The notes: generated by a model not told the origin, from the letters alone. Shown: positions 24,125 through 32,922, counted from the stretch's first letter. The stretch: 64,000 nt of DNA from Arthrobacter sp. Soc17.1.1.1 (GCF_036867195.1 NZ_JBAJII010000001.1:3410001-3474000), one strand, 5' to 3'. Made by a program: numbers and translations.

Positions 24125-25480
24125 ATGAACGAACCCCGATGGGTGGAGCACGCCATCTGGTGGCAGGTGTACCCCCTGGGTTTCACCGGCGCCGAGAAGG
24201 CCGCCACCCCCGACCCTGCCGACGCCCACCGGCTGGCGGCACTGGTGCCGTGGCTCGACTACGCGGTGGACCTCGGCGCGTCCGGACTCGCGCTCGGCCC
24301 CGTCTTCGCCTCGGAGACACATGGGTACGACACCACGGACTACTTCCGGATCGACCCCCGCCTCGGGACCCTCGAGGATTTCGACACGCTCCTCGCGGAG
24401 GCGCACCGTCGCGGACTGCGCGTCCTGCTCGACGGCGTCTTCAACCACACGGGGCGTTCGTTCGCCCCGTTCCAGGACGTGCTGGCGCACGGCCCCGGTG
24501 CCTCCACAGCGCCCTGGTTCTCCCTGGAGTGGCCCGCGGGTGCGGGCGCCGGCACCGAACCGGCATACCGCGACTTCGAGGGCCATCACCATCTGGTGGC
24601 GCTCCACCACGGGGAGCCCGCCGTGGCGGACTTCGTCGTCGACGTCATGGAGTACTGGCTCGGCCGGGGCGCCGACGGCTGGCGGCTCGACGCCGCCTAC
24701 GCCGTGCCGTCGTCGTTCTGGGCCGCCGTGACGGCCCGGGTACGCGTCTCGTACCCCGATGCCTACTTCGTGGGCGAGTACATCCACGGTGACTACGCGG
24801 CGGCGGTCCGCGACGGCGGGCTCGATTCCGCGACGCAGTACGAGCTGTGGAAGGCCGTGTGGAGCTCGCTGAACGACGCCAACCTCTTCGAGCTCGCCGC
24901 CGCCCTCGAACGGCACAATGCGCTCCTCGGATCCTTCGCGCCGCTGACCTTCATCGGGAACCACGACGTCACGCGGATCGCCAGCAAACTCGCCGATCCC
25001 GGCCTGCTGGCGCACGCCGTCGTCGTCCTGCTGACGGTCGGCGGCACCCCGTCCGTCTACTACGGGGACGAGCAGGGCTACCGGGGCGTCAAGGAGGACC
25101 GGGCCGGGGGAGACGACGACGTGCGGCCGCTCTTCCCGGCCGGACCCGGGGGGCTGTCGGGCGTCGGACGGCCCGTGTACGAGGTGCACCAGGAGCTCAT
25201 CGGCGTCCGGCGGCGCCACCCCTGGCTGCACCGCGCCACCACGGAGGTGCTGCACCTGTCCAACGAGGCCCTCGTCTACCGCGTCTCCGACAGCACCGAC
25301 AGCACCGACACCACCGACAGCACCGACGCGCTCGTCGTGGCACTCAACCTCGCCCACGAGCCCCGGTCCGTGGACGTCGCCGCCGGGCCGGTCCTCGCGG
25401 GCCGGGCCGCGGTGGACGCCGGGGCCGGCCGGATCCGCCTGCCCGCGCGGGGTTGGGCCGTCCTGGACGCCCCGGGATGA
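24125..25480 (+). CDS. glycoside hydrolase family 13 protein (alpha-amylase superfamily)
   Basis: A 451-residue GH13 enzyme without a signal peptide. The conserved regions are DGVFNHTG (103-110), GWRLDAAYA (185-193, nucleophile D189), VGEYIH (216-221, acid/base E218) and FIGNHDV (276-282, transition-state stabiliser D281), so it should be active on alpha-glucosides such as maltodextrin or trehalose-type sugars in the cytosol. The C-terminal beta domain contains a Ser/Thr/Asp repeat (SDSTDSTDTTDSTD, about 388-402). ATG 24125 is preferred to GTG 24101 because GAGGGAAGGG lies upstream of it. Exact specificity is not assignable by eye. Confidence 0.87.
   Translation: MNEPRWVEHAIWWQVYPLGFTGAEKAATPDPADAHRLAALVPWLDYAVDLGASGLALGPVFASETHGYDTTDYFRIDPRLGTLEDFDTLLAEAHRRGLRVLLDGVFNHTGRSFAPFQDVLAHGPGASTAPWFSLEWPAGAGAGTEPAYRDFEGHHHLVALHHGEPAVADFVVDVMEYWLGRGADGWRLDAAYAVPSSFWAAVTARVRVSYPDAYFVGEYIHGDYAAAVRDGGLDSATQYELWKAVWSSLNDANLFELAAALERHNALLGSFAPLTFIGNHDVTRIASKLADPGLLAHAVVVLLTVGGTPSVYYGDEQGYRGVKEDRAGGDDDVRPLFPAGPGGLSGVGRPVYEVHQELIGVRRRHPWLHRATTEVLHLSNEALVYRVSDSTDSTDTTDSTDALVVALNLAHEPRSVDVAAGPVLAGRAAVDAGAGRIRLPARGWAVLDAPG
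25289..25324 (+). repeat. 9-bp coding repeat in the GH13 gene
   Basis: Four copies of GACAGCACC (third copy GACACCACC), in frame, encoding Asp-Ser-Thr units in a surface loop of the C-terminal domain. Confidence 0.85.
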
Positions 25481-25573
25481 CGCCCGACCGGGCTCCGGGA
25501 TCCACGGGCCCGGACCTGACAGCGGGGGGACGCGCGGAGGGATAATGGTGTCAGGCACAGCGGAGGAGGACGC

Positions 25574-25840
25574 ATGCACGCACAGCACCAGGACCAGGAC
25601 ACCACGGCGGTCGACTTCACGCCCTGGCCGCGGCCCGTTCCGTCGCACGTCCTCGGCGGTATCAAGAAGCTGCTGCTCGTGGCCGTGATCCTCGTGGGCG
25701 TGCATCAGCTGTTCCCCGCGACGAGCCTCGGCTCCTCCCTGAGCAGCACCTTCACGCTCCTCGTGGTGATGTCCTGGCTCAGCCCGCTCGCGCGCATCCT
25801 CGCGGCGCGGCCCTGGGTGCGCAGGGCCCCCGAGGAGTAG
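25574..25840 (+). CDS. small membrane protein of unknown function
   Basis: An 88-residue protein. A polar N-terminus rich in Gln/Asp is followed by WPRPVPSHVLGGIKK and two membrane segments (about 31-46 KLLLVAVILVGVHQLF and about 55-73 LSSTFTLLVVMSWLSPLAR). No family recognised. GGAGGA lies six bases before the ATG, which supports translation. A strong terminator follows. Confidence 0.6.
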   Translation: MHAQHQDQDTTAVDFTPWPRPVPSHVLGGIKKLLLVAVILVGVHQLFPATSLGSSLSSTFTLLVVMSWLSPLARILAARPWVRRAPEE

Positions 25841-25892
25841 GCACCGCGGCAGTCGCCGGACGCGCCCGACGGGCGATCGATCCCCGGACGAC

Positions 25893-25932
25893 GAAGAAGC
25901 GAGGCCCCCGGCGACGGGGGCCTCGCTTCTTC
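25893..25932. terminator. strong bidirectional terminator
   Basis: A perfect 18-bp stem (25893-25910 with 25915-25932) closed by a GCGA tetraloop and followed by TTCC-containing pyrimidines. It separates the small membrane gene from the oppositely oriented tRNA gene, ending 13 bases from the tRNA 3' end. Confidence 0.9.
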
Positions 25933-25944
25933 TTCCGGAAACCG

Positions 25945-26017
25945 TGGAGCTTAGGGGAATCGAACCCCTGACCTTTTCATTGCGAACGAAACGCTCTACC
26001 AACTGAGCTAAAACCCC
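25945..26017 (-). tRNA. tRNA-Ala (anticodon CGC)
   Basis: On the minus strand a 73-base cloverleaf can be drawn: acceptor stem GGGGTTT with AAGCTCC, D arm GCTC/GAGC, anticodon stem TTTCG/TGAAA with loop TTCGCAA (anticodon CGC, reading GCG), variable loop of five bases and T arm AGGGG/CCCCT with TTCGATT. The third pair of the acceptor stem is G3-U70, the alanine identity element, and the discriminator is A. No CCA is encoded. Alanine GCG is a very common codon in this genome. Confidence 0.95.
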
Positions 26018-26129
26018 GTACACCACTTCCGAACACCAACACTGTACCCGCGGGAGCCCGCTTGGCCCAAAGCGACCCGGTGCAGGTCCCCGGACCGGGA
26101 GTGTCAGGAGCCCGGCGTAGTCTTTCCCC

Positions 26130-27683
26130 ATGCCCACCAACCCCTCCAAGGCAGCCGCTGCCCTGCCCCGGAACGACGACGTGAGGCCCTGGCCGGCGCT
26201 CTGGTCGCTCGTCATCGGCTTCTTCATGATCCTCGTCGACTCGACGATCGTCTCGGTCGCCACCCCCGCCATCATGGAGGGCCTCGACGCCGGCATCGAC
26301 AGCGTCATCTGGGTGACCAGCGCCTACCTGCTGGCCTACGCCGTGCCGCTGCTCGTGGCAGGACGGCTCGGCGACCGGTTCGGGCCGAAGCGCATCTACC
26401 TGGTGGGACTCGTGGTCTTCACCCTCTCCAGCGTCTGGTGCGGCCTGTCCGGCTCGGTGGAGGCGCTCATCGTCGCGCGCGTCCTGCAGGGCCTGGGCGC
26501 CGCGCTCATGACGCCGCAGACCATGTCCGTGATCACCCGCATCTTCCCGCCCGAGCGTCGCGGCGCCGCGATGGGCCTGTGGGGATCCGTCGCGGGCATC
26601 GCCACCCTCGTGGGACCGGTCCTCGGCGGCGTGCTCGTCGACACCGCCGGGTGGGAGTGGATCTTCTTCATCAACGTGCCGGTGGGCGTCGTGGGGTTCA
26701 TCCTCGCCGTCCGCCTCGTCCCCACCCTGCCGACGACGTCGCACCGCTTCGACATGCTCGGCGTGTTCCTCAGCGCAGCCGGCCTGTTCTGCCTCGTGTT
26801 CGGCATCCAGGAGGGTGAGAGCTACGACTGGGGCACCATCGCCGGGCCCCTGTCCGTGTGGTCGCTGATCATCACCGGCGTCGTACTGCTCGTGGCGTTC
26901 GTCATGTGGCAGAAGGTCAACCGCGGCGAGCCGCTGGTGCCGCTGACGCTCTTCCGCGACCGCAACTTCTCGCTCGCCAACACCTCGATCACCGCCATGG
27001 GCTTCGCGATCACCACCATGACGCTGCCCCTGATGCTCTACGCGCAGACCGTCCGCGGGCTCTCGCCCACCCAGGCCGCGCTCCTGCTGACCCCCATGGC
27101 CGTCATCTCGGGCGTCCTCGCGCCGTTCGTCGGCAGGTACGTGCAGCGCAACAACCCGAAGTACATCGCCATCGCCGGGTTCGCCGGCCTGTCGGTGTCC
27201 CTGTTCTGGCTGGGCTCCATCCTCACCCCCGACGTCCCGATCTGGCAGCTCCTGCTGCCGGTCTCGCTGCTCGGCCTCTCCAGCGCCGGCATCTGGGCGC
27301 CGGTGTCCCTGACGGCCACCCGCAACCTCGCCCCGTCCCTCGCCGGGGCGGGCTCCGGCGTCTACAACACCACGCGCCAGATGGGCGCCGTCCTCGGCAG
27401 CGCCGCGATCGGGGCCATGATGCAGTCGCGCCTGATGGCGAACCTCGGTGGCGGCGGGATGAGCGCCACGCCGTCCGCAGCCCTGCCGGACGAGGCGAGG
27501 GCCGGGTACGCCCTGTCGATGGGCCAGTCGCTCTACCTGCCCGCGATCGTCATCATCGTCGGCTTCGCTGCGGCCCTGTTCTTCGCACGACCCCAGCAGA
27601 ACCGCGTGTGGGACCGGGATGCGGGCGCCGTGGGCGCGGCGCCGTCGGACCGCCGGGAGACCGCGACACCCGCCGACACGTAA
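26130..27683 (+). CDS. DHA2-family MFS drug/H+ antiporter
   Basis: A 517-residue, roughly 14-span major facilitator of the EmrB/QacA group. Signatures: FFMILVDSTIVSVATPAI (about 31-48) in TM1, GRLGDRFGPKRIYLVG (about 78-93, motif A), RVLQGLGAALMTPQTMSVI (about 111-129) and GPVLGGVLVDTAGWEWIFFI (about 160-179, motif C of exporters). It should expel hydrophobic or cationic toxic compounds using the proton gradient. The ATG is six bases after TAGTCT (26118-26123) and has no ribosome-binding site, so the mRNA appears leaderless. No regulator sits beside it. Confidence 0.9.
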   Translation: MPTNPSKAAAALPRNDDVRPWPALWSLVIGFFMILVDSTIVSVATPAIMEGLDAGIDSVIWVTSAYLLAYAVPLLVAGRLGDRFGPKRIYLVGLVVFTLSSVWCGLSGSVEALIVARVLQGLGAALMTPQTMSVITRIFPPERRGAAMGLWGSVAGIATLVGPVLGGVLVDTAGWEWIFFINVPVGVVGFILAVRLVPTLPTTSHRFDMLGVFLSAAGLFCLVFGIQEGESYDWGTIAGPLSVWSLIITGVVLLVAFVMWQKVNRGEPLVPLTLFRDRNFSLANTSITAMGFAITTMTLPLMLYAQTVRGLSPTQAALLLTPMAVISGVLAPFVGRYVQRNNPKYIAIAGFAGLSVSLFWLGSILTPDVPIWQLLLPVSLLGLSSAGIWAPVSLTATRNLAPSLAGAGSGVYNTTRQMGAVLGSAAIGAMMQSRLMANLGGGGMSATPSAALPDEARAGYALSMGQSLYLPAIVIIVGFAAALFFARPQQNRVWDRDAGAVGAAPSDRRETATPADT

Positions 27684-27719
27684 GCCGTTGCCTCGGCGAA
27701 CCGCCGGTAGTCTCGTGCC

Positions 27720-29216
27720 ATGGCTGATGAGATGAAGGACACACCCGAGGACGCCGCGACGGACGCCGGGAGGGCCGGGAAGGACCCGGCGAAGGACGCC
27801 TCCGACGATTTCGCCGTCCGGCACCACACCTCCCCGTCCGGCCTGGAGTACACGACCACCACCGGGCGGCTGGTCCTCCGGCGCGAGGAGACGAAGGACG
27901 GCAGGTCCGACGGCTTCAAGCCGAAGGCCGAGATCTTCATCGTCGCCTACACGAAGCAGGACGCCGAGCCGGGCCGTCCCGTGACCTTCGCGTTCAACGG
28001 CGGCCCCGGGTCGGCCTCGGTGTGGCTGCACCTGGGGCTCCTCGGCCCCCGCCTCGTCGATTCCGGTGACGTCGGGGCCATGACCGCCGCGCCGTTCGGG
28101 CTCGTCCACAATCCCGAGTCGCTGCTCGAGTCCAGTGACCTGGTGATGATCGATCCCGTCAGCACCGGATACTCCCGCGTGGTGGAGGGCGAGAAGACCG
28201 ACGAGTTCCACGCCTTCGTCCAGGACAGGGACCTGGTGGCGGAGGTCATCCGCCTCTGGACCACGCGCAACAACCGCTGGCTCTCCCCCAAGTACATCGT
28301 CGGGGAGTCCTACGGGACGCTGCGCGCCGTCGCGGTGGCCGGACGCCTCTTCGACGCGTACGGGATGGCCGTCAACGGGCTCGGGCTCATCTCCACGGTG
28401 CTGAACATGTCCACCCTGCGCTTCTTCCCCGGCAGCGATCTCCCCTACGCCCTGCACCTGCCCACTTACGCGGCGATCGCGCACTACCACGGCCGTCACG
28501 GCGACCGGGAGCTCGCCGACGTGGTCCGTGAGGCGGAGGAGTACGCGGCACGGGACTTCGGGTACGCCCTGACGCAGGGCAACCGACTGACCCCCGAGGA
28601 GCGGGCGGACGCCGTCGCGCGGCTGCACACCATCACCACACTCGACGAGGGATTCATCCGCCGCACCGACCTCCGCTGGGCGTACCACGAGTTCGCCGCG
28701 GAACTCCTGCGCACCGAGGGCCTCGCCGTCGGGCGCATCGACGGGCGGTTCGCCGCACGGCCCGAGCACCTGCAGTCCTCGGACTCCACCGACGATCCGA
28801 GCATCAGGGCCATCACGGGACCGTACTCGGCGGCCATGAACCACTACGTCCGCGCCGAGCTCGGGTACGAGAACGATCTCCCCTACGAGATCCTCACCGC
28901 CCGCGTGCAGCCCTGGAGCTACCGCACCTTCGAGGGTGCGCCCGTGGACGTCTCGGGAGTTCTCGAGCGGCTCCTCGTCCACAACCCCGCACTCCGCGTG
29001 CACGTCGACTACGGCTACCACGACGGTGCCACACCCCACTTCGCGGCCGAGTACGTGTGGGCCCACATGGACCTCGACGACGCCGCCCGTGCCCGCTTCA
29101 CCCACCACTACCACGAGGCCGGCCACATGATGTACCTCAACCCGGTAGCACGGACCGCGCAGCTGCGCGCCCTGAACGCCTTCGTCCGCGAGGACCGGGA
29201 CGACCAGGAACAGTAA
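27720..29216 (+). CDS. S10-family serine carboxypeptidase-like peptidase
   Basis: A 498-residue alpha/beta-hydrolase-fold peptidase of the S10 type, but without a signal peptide. The oxyanion region is FNGGPGSASVWLHLG (92-106) and the nucleophile is Ser197 in GESYGTLR. The catalytic Asp is probably in HVDYGYHDGATP and His in HEAGHMMYL (about 465-473). Bacterial members of this group are poorly characterised; cleavage of C-terminal residues from peptides is the expected activity. The ATG lies six bases after TAGTCT (27708-27713), again the leaderless layout seen in the preceding gene. Confidence 0.87.
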   Translation: MADEMKDTPEDAATDAGRAGKDPAKDASDDFAVRHHTSPSGLEYTTTTGRLVLRREETKDGRSDGFKPKAEIFIVAYTKQDAEPGRPVTFAFNGGPGSASVWLHLGLLGPRLVDSGDVGAMTAAPFGLVHNPESLLESSDLVMIDPVSTGYSRVVEGEKTDEFHAFVQDRDLVAEVIRLWTTRNNRWLSPKYIVGESYGTLRAVAVAGRLFDAYGMAVNGLGLISTVLNMSTLRFFPGSDLPYALHLPTYAAIAHYHGRHGDRELADVVREAEEYAARDFGYALTQGNRLTPEERADAVARLHTITTLDEGFIRRTDLRWAYHEFAAELLRTEGLAVGRIDGRFAARPEHLQSSDSTDDPSIRAITGPYSAAMNHYVRAELGYENDLPYEILTARVQPWSYRTFEGAPVDVSGVLERLLVHNPALRVHVDYGYHDGATPHFAAEYVWAHMDLDDAARARFTHHYHEAGHMMYLNPVARTAQLRALNAFVREDRDDQEQ

Positions 29217-29275
29217 GTAGGATGATGAATATGCCCGGCGGTGACCGCCGCCGGCCCCGACCGTAAGGACGCATC

Positions 29276-29398
29276 ATGCTGAAGAAGATCCTCTGGGCAC
29301 TGGTCCCTGTCATCGCATCCCGTCTGATGAACAGGAACCGTTCCGGGCAGCCGCCCCGCGCCAACAAGACCCGCTACAACGGCAAGTACGGCAGGTAG
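29276..29398 (+). CDS. 40-residue small basic protein
   Basis: A short gene with a good ribosome-binding site (TAAGGA, seven bases before ATG). The product is a short hydrophobic helix (KKILWALVPVIASRLM) followed by a basic Arg/Asn/Lys/Gly tail (NRNRSGQPPRANKTRYNGKY). It lies 59 bases after the S10 peptidase and 27 bases before the GH15 gene on the same strand. It resembles no family I can name; short membrane-tethered basic peptides of this kind occur in actinobacteria. Confidence 0.6.
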   Translation: MLKKILWALVPVIASRLMNRNRSGQPPRANKTRYNGKYGR

Positions 29399-29425
29399 CA
29401 GTCCCCGGCGCCGGGGACAGGACCA

Positions 29426-31201
29426 ATGACCAACGGGTTCAGGGACGAGGACGGCTTCGCCGACATCCGGTCCTACGCCGCGATCGGAGACGGCCGGACC
29501 GTCGCCCTGGTGGCACTCGACGGGTCGATCGACTGGTACCCGACGCCGGACCTGGACTCCACACCGTCCTTCGCGCGGCTGCTCGACGCGGACGAGGGCT
29601 TCATGAGCCTGGCCCCCGTGGCCGGGTTCTCCGTGGAGCGGCGCTACGTGGACGGCACGAACGTCCTCGAGTCGACGTACACCACGGCCACGGGCACCGT
29701 CCGCGTCACGGACTCCCTGAACACCGGTGTGGCCGGACGGCTGCCGTGGGGTGAACTCGCGCGGCGCGTCGACGGGCTCTCGGGCTCGGTGGACATGGCG
29801 TGGTCCATCACGCCCGGCACCTGCTTCGGATCCGCCTCGCCCTGGCTCGACAACGGCCCGGAGGACCCGGTGCTGCGCATCGACTCCGTGGCCCTCGGCA
29901 TCCGGGGCATCGATCACGGGCTGAAGACCCCGGAGGGCCGCGCCGTGGAGGGCGCGTTCACCACCTCCGAGGGGAGCCGGCACCTCGTGGCGGTCGTCTC
30001 CACGCACGGCGAGCCGCTCCCGCTGGAGGACCCGCGGCAGATCGACGCGGGCGTGGACCGCACCATCCTCAACTGGCAGACGTGGTCGGACAACTTCGCG
30101 TACGACGGCGACTACCGGCACGCGGTGCTCCGCAGTGCCCTCACCCTGAAACTGCTCCTCCACAGCCCGTCCGGATCCATCGCGGCCGCCGCGACCACCT
30201 CCCTCCCGGAGAGCGCCGCGGGCGGCAAGAACTGGGACTACCGCTACGCCTGGGTCCGGGACACCGCGTACACCCTGCATTCCCTGACCCGCGCGGGGCT
30301 CCGGGAGGAGGTCCACGGCGCCGTGTCGTGGATGCTCAAGAACCTCCGGGCGCAGGGTGCCGACCTGCAGGTGTTCACGCGGCTGAACGGCACCGCACCG
30401 GAGGGTACGCGGCGGCCGGACCTGACCGGCTGGCGGAACCTGGGCCCCGTGGTGGACGGCAATCCCGCCGCCGGGCAACTGCAGCTGGGCGTCTTCGGGG
30501 ACGTGTTCGACATCGTCTGGCAGTACGTGCAGGCCGGCCACGTGCTGGACCCTGCGACCATGCGGCAGCTCGCCGACCTCGCGGACCTGACGTGCGACAT
30601 CTGGCACCGGCGTGACGCCGGCATGTGGGAGCTGCCGGAGGAACGCCACTACATCACGTCGAAGCTGGGCTGCTGGAATGCGCTCCGGTGCGCCCTGCTG
30701 CTCGCCGAGCGCGGCCAGCTGCAGGGGCCCGTGGAACGCTGGGCCGCCGAGCGCGACCGCATCCGCGACTGGGTGTACGAGCACGGCTGGTCGGAGGAGC
30801 GCCAGAGCTACGTCTGGTACCCCGGCTCCACGGAACTGGACGCCTCGATCCTCCTGCACGCGGTCAGCGGCTTCGACACGGGGCCGCGCATGTCCTCCAC
30901 CATCGATACCCTGCGCGAGGAGCTCGGCGCCGGCCCCCTGCTCTACCGGTACAGCGGCATGCAGGAGGAGGAGGCCACCTTCGTGGCCTGCGCCTACTGG
31001 ATGGTGGCGGCGCTCGTGTCCGTGGGCCGCCGCGACGAGGCCGTGGACCTCATGGAGGAGCTGCTGCCCCTCCAGAACGACGTCGGCATCATGTCCGAGA
31101 TGATCGAGCCGTCGGACGACTCGTTCATGGGCAACGTGCCGCAGGGCCTGAGCCACCTCGCGCTGATCACCGCGGCCCTGTCCATCGCCGGCAAGTCCTA
31201 G
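29426..31201 (+). CDS. glycoside hydrolase family 15 protein (glucoamylase/trehalase-like)
   Basis: A 591-residue cytosolic GH15 protein of the length usual for this group. An N-terminal beta-sandwich (about 1-220) begins with DIRSYAAIGDGRTVALVALD and continues IDWYPTPDLDS. The (alpha/alpha)6 catalytic barrel starts about residue 230, with NWDYRYAWVRDTAYTLHSL (about 270-288). Glutamates in MWELPEERHYITSKLG (about 396-411) and CAYWMVAALVSVGR are positioned as catalytic or barrel residues. Mycobacterial relatives are trehalases, others act on maltooligosaccharides. GGACAGGA precedes the start. The nearby GH13 gene suggests a storage-sugar function. Confidence 0.87.
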   Translation: MTNGFRDEDGFADIRSYAAIGDGRTVALVALDGSIDWYPTPDLDSTPSFARLLDADEGFMSLAPVAGFSVERRYVDGTNVLESTYTTATGTVRVTDSLNTGVAGRLPWGELARRVDGLSGSVDMAWSITPGTCFGSASPWLDNGPEDPVLRIDSVALGIRGIDHGLKTPEGRAVEGAFTTSEGSRHLVAVVSTHGEPLPLEDPRQIDAGVDRTILNWQTWSDNFAYDGDYRHAVLRSALTLKLLLHSPSGSIAAAATTSLPESAAGGKNWDYRYAWVRDTAYTLHSLTRAGLREEVHGAVSWMLKNLRAQGADLQVFTRLNGTAPEGTRRPDLTGWRNLGPVVDGNPAAGQLQLGVFGDVFDIVWQYVQAGHVLDPATMRQLADLADLTCDIWHRRDAGMWELPEERHYITSKLGCWNALRCALLLAERGQLQGPVERWAAERDRIRDWVYEHGWSEERQSYVWYPGSTELDASILLHAVSGFDTGPRMSSTIDTLREELGAGPLLYRYSGMQEEEATFVACAYWMVAALVSVGRRDEAVDLMEELLPLQNDVGIMSEMIEPSDDSFMGNVPQGLSHLALITAALSIAGKS

Positions 31202-31216
31202 CCCTCGGGCAACGGC

Positions 31217-31717
31217 TCAGGCCGTGGCGAAGTACACCCAGACGCCGATGACCCAGGTGGTGCCCGCGAGGCATGCCAGCGCCAGCTCCGCGAGGATCCC
31301 GAGGCCCGTCGCCCTCAGGGCGTGCAGGCTCGAGGTCAGCGCGGCACGGGCCTCACGCTGCCGCACGTACTCGCTCGCGAACAGGCCGAGCGCGAAGCCG
31401 ACGAACAGGCCGACGACGGGGATCACGAACATCCCGGCGATCCCGGCGAGCACACCGATGGTCACGGACCGGCCCGGGATGCTCCGCTGCCTCAGCGTGC
31501 GTCCCGTGAGGATCAGCCCGGAGGCGAGACCGGCCCCGGCCAGGGTGGTGCCGATCGCGAAGACCACCCACCCCTCCGTACTGGTCACGGTGAGTGCCCA
31601 GACGAGCAGCGACACGATGATCAGGACGCTCCCCGGCAGTACCGGGACCACCACTCCTGCGATACCGACGGCGATGAGCGCACCGCACACCACCGTCATG
31701 AACACCTGTAGCTCCAT
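31217..31717 (-). CDS. DUF456 membrane protein
   Basis: A 166-residue membrane protein with about four helices: GALIAVGIAGVVVPVLPGSV (about 12-31), VIPVVGLFVGFALGLFASEY (about 98-117) and a C-terminal helix in LALACLAGTTWVIGVWVYF. The Gly-rich, Pro-containing turn VVVPVLPG is characteristic of DUF456. No function is known. It is convergent with the GH15 gene and divergent from the disordered membrane protein at 31847. A GAGACT hexamer six bases upstream of the ATG is a possible weak leaderless promoter. Confidence 0.78.
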   Translation of the reverse strand: MELQVFMTVVCGALIAVGIAGVVVPVLPGSVLIIVSLLVWALTVTSTEGWVVFAIGTTLAGAGLASGLILTGRTLRQRSIPGRSVTIGVLAGIAGMFVIPVVGLFVGFALGLFASEYVRQREARAALTSSLHALRATGLGILAELALACLAGTTWVIGVWVYFATA

Positions 31718-31800
31718 GGCCCCAGTCTCGCATTCCGCCACGCGACGCGTGCCCCGGGGCACGCCCGGCGCGGCCCCGCGTGGAATACTGGGGGCAATAG

Positions 31801-31812
31801 TAAGCCACCTTA
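31801..31812. promoter_or_regulatory. TAAG-N4-CTTA element, copy 2
   Basis: TAAGCCACCTTA, eight-base dyad around CCAC, 34 bases before the start at 31847. With the flanking AGTAAG...CTTAGC it closely matches the copy at 4010-4021. Confidence 0.55.
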
Positions 31813-31846
31813 GCGAGCCTGCGGGCCCGGAACACCAGGAGGACCG

Positions 31847-32893
31847 ATGAGCACCTCGGCAACAGGGAACACCGACGGCGACGGCAGGAGAGCGGGCGAC
31901 GGCACCGATCCGACCGAACAGCTGGACACCGGCCGCCCGGGCAGCGGAGCGAGCAGCGTGGGACGCGCCGACACCGGCGCGTCCGGGAGCACGCCCACCG
32001 GTGCCAGCGGTGCCGGCGGCGGCCAGGGCGACTACGTGCCGGGCGGCTACTCCGCCGACGACGACACCAGCGGTGACTACGTGCCCGGCATGTACTCGGA
32101 CACAGCGCACACGTCGGACACCCCGACCCGCCAGCAGGCGCAGGCTCCGGTCTCCGCGTCCAGGGACGCCTCGCCCACGCGTGACCCCGAGCCCAGGACG
32201 CAGGAGCACACGAAGGTGGTCCCCGTGACCGCGAGCAGGCCACACACCGGCTCCCGCGACGATGACCGGGGCCGCGACGTGCCGCGCGCAGCCGTCGCGG
32301 GTACGGGTGTCCCCAGCCTGGAGGACCGCAAGCTCCTCCACCAGCGCGAGAAGGAACACTTCGGAGGCATGAAGTTCGGGTCGGCGTTCTTCGGCTGGCT
32401 CACCGCCACCGGGATGTTCGTGCTCCTCTCCGCGCTCGTCGGCGCACTGGCAGCACTCTTCGGCGCCGGCGCCGACCTGTCGGTGGCGGACGTCGCGAGC
32501 GGCTCGGGAGAGGCGCAGACCACGGGCATCACGGCCGCCGTCCTCCTCGGCGTGATCCTGCTGGTGTCCTACTTCGCCGGCGGGTACGTCGCCGGGCGCA
32601 TGGCCCGCTTCAGCGGCGTCAAGCAGGGCGTGGCGGTCTGGCTCTGGGCCCTCATCATCGCCGTCGTGCTCACCATCATCGGCGTCATCGTCGGCAACCA
32701 GGCCAACGTCACCGAGCGCTTCCAGGGGCTCGGCGTGCCGTCCGCCCAGGATCTCACGGGACCGGGCCTGATCGGCCTCCTCGTGGTGGCCGCCGTGGCA
32801 CTCCTCGGCGCGATCCTCGGCGGACTCGCCGGCATGCGCTACCACCGGAAGATCGACCGCACGGACTACGACGCCCTCGACAGCGCCGAGTAG
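31847..32893 (+). CDS. membrane protein with long disordered N-terminus
   Basis: A 348-residue protein. Residues 1-155 are polar and low-complexity, with two copies of GDYVPG-x-YS (about 61-69 and 77-85). Residues about 178-335 carry four membrane segments: FGWLTATGMFVLLSALVGAL, ITAAVLLGVILLVSYFAGGY, VWLWALIIAVVLTIIGVIVG and GLIGLLVVAAVALLGAILGG. A conserved stretch LLHQREKEHFGGMKFGSAFF comes before the first helix. This layout is common in actinobacterial stress-associated proteins but has no assigned function. CAGGAGG precedes the ATG. The TAAG-N4-CTTA element just upstream is shared with two other genes in the window. Confidence 0.75.
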   Translation: MSTSATGNTDGDGRRAGDGTDPTEQLDTGRPGSGASSVGRADTGASGSTPTGASGAGGGQGDYVPGGYSADDDTSGDYVPGMYSDTAHTSDTPTRQQAQAPVSASRDASPTRDPEPRTQEHTKVVPVTASRPHTGSRDDDRGRDVPRAAVAGTGVPSLEDRKLLHQREKEHFGGMKFGSAFFGWLTATGMFVLLSALVGALAALFGAGADLSVADVASGSGEAQTTGITAAVLLGVILLVSYFAGGYVAGRMARFSGVKQGVAVWLWALIIAVVLTIIGVIVGNQANVTERFQGLGVPSAQDLTGPGLIGLLVVAAVALLGAILGGLAGMRYHRKIDRTDYDALDSAE

Positions 32894-32922
32894 GAACGAC
32901 GGGTAGCAGCACCCCGCAGGAC

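Noticed and set aside
25945..26017. tRNA-Ala considered as an integration site of a mobile element
   Set aside because: No integrase, no direct repeat of the tRNA 3' end nearby, and codon use on both sides looks native.
23669..26308. An 879-codon minus-strand open frame
   Set aside because: Covers a GH13 gene, two small genes, a terminator and a tRNA gene on the other strand; the translation has no recognisable motif.
25977..29126. A 1049-codon open frame on the minus strand
   Set aside because: It lies opposite two well-formed genes (MFS antiporter, S10 peptidase) and the tRNA gene. The product is a His/Gly/Arg/Asp-rich mix without domains, the usual shadow of high-GC coding DNA.
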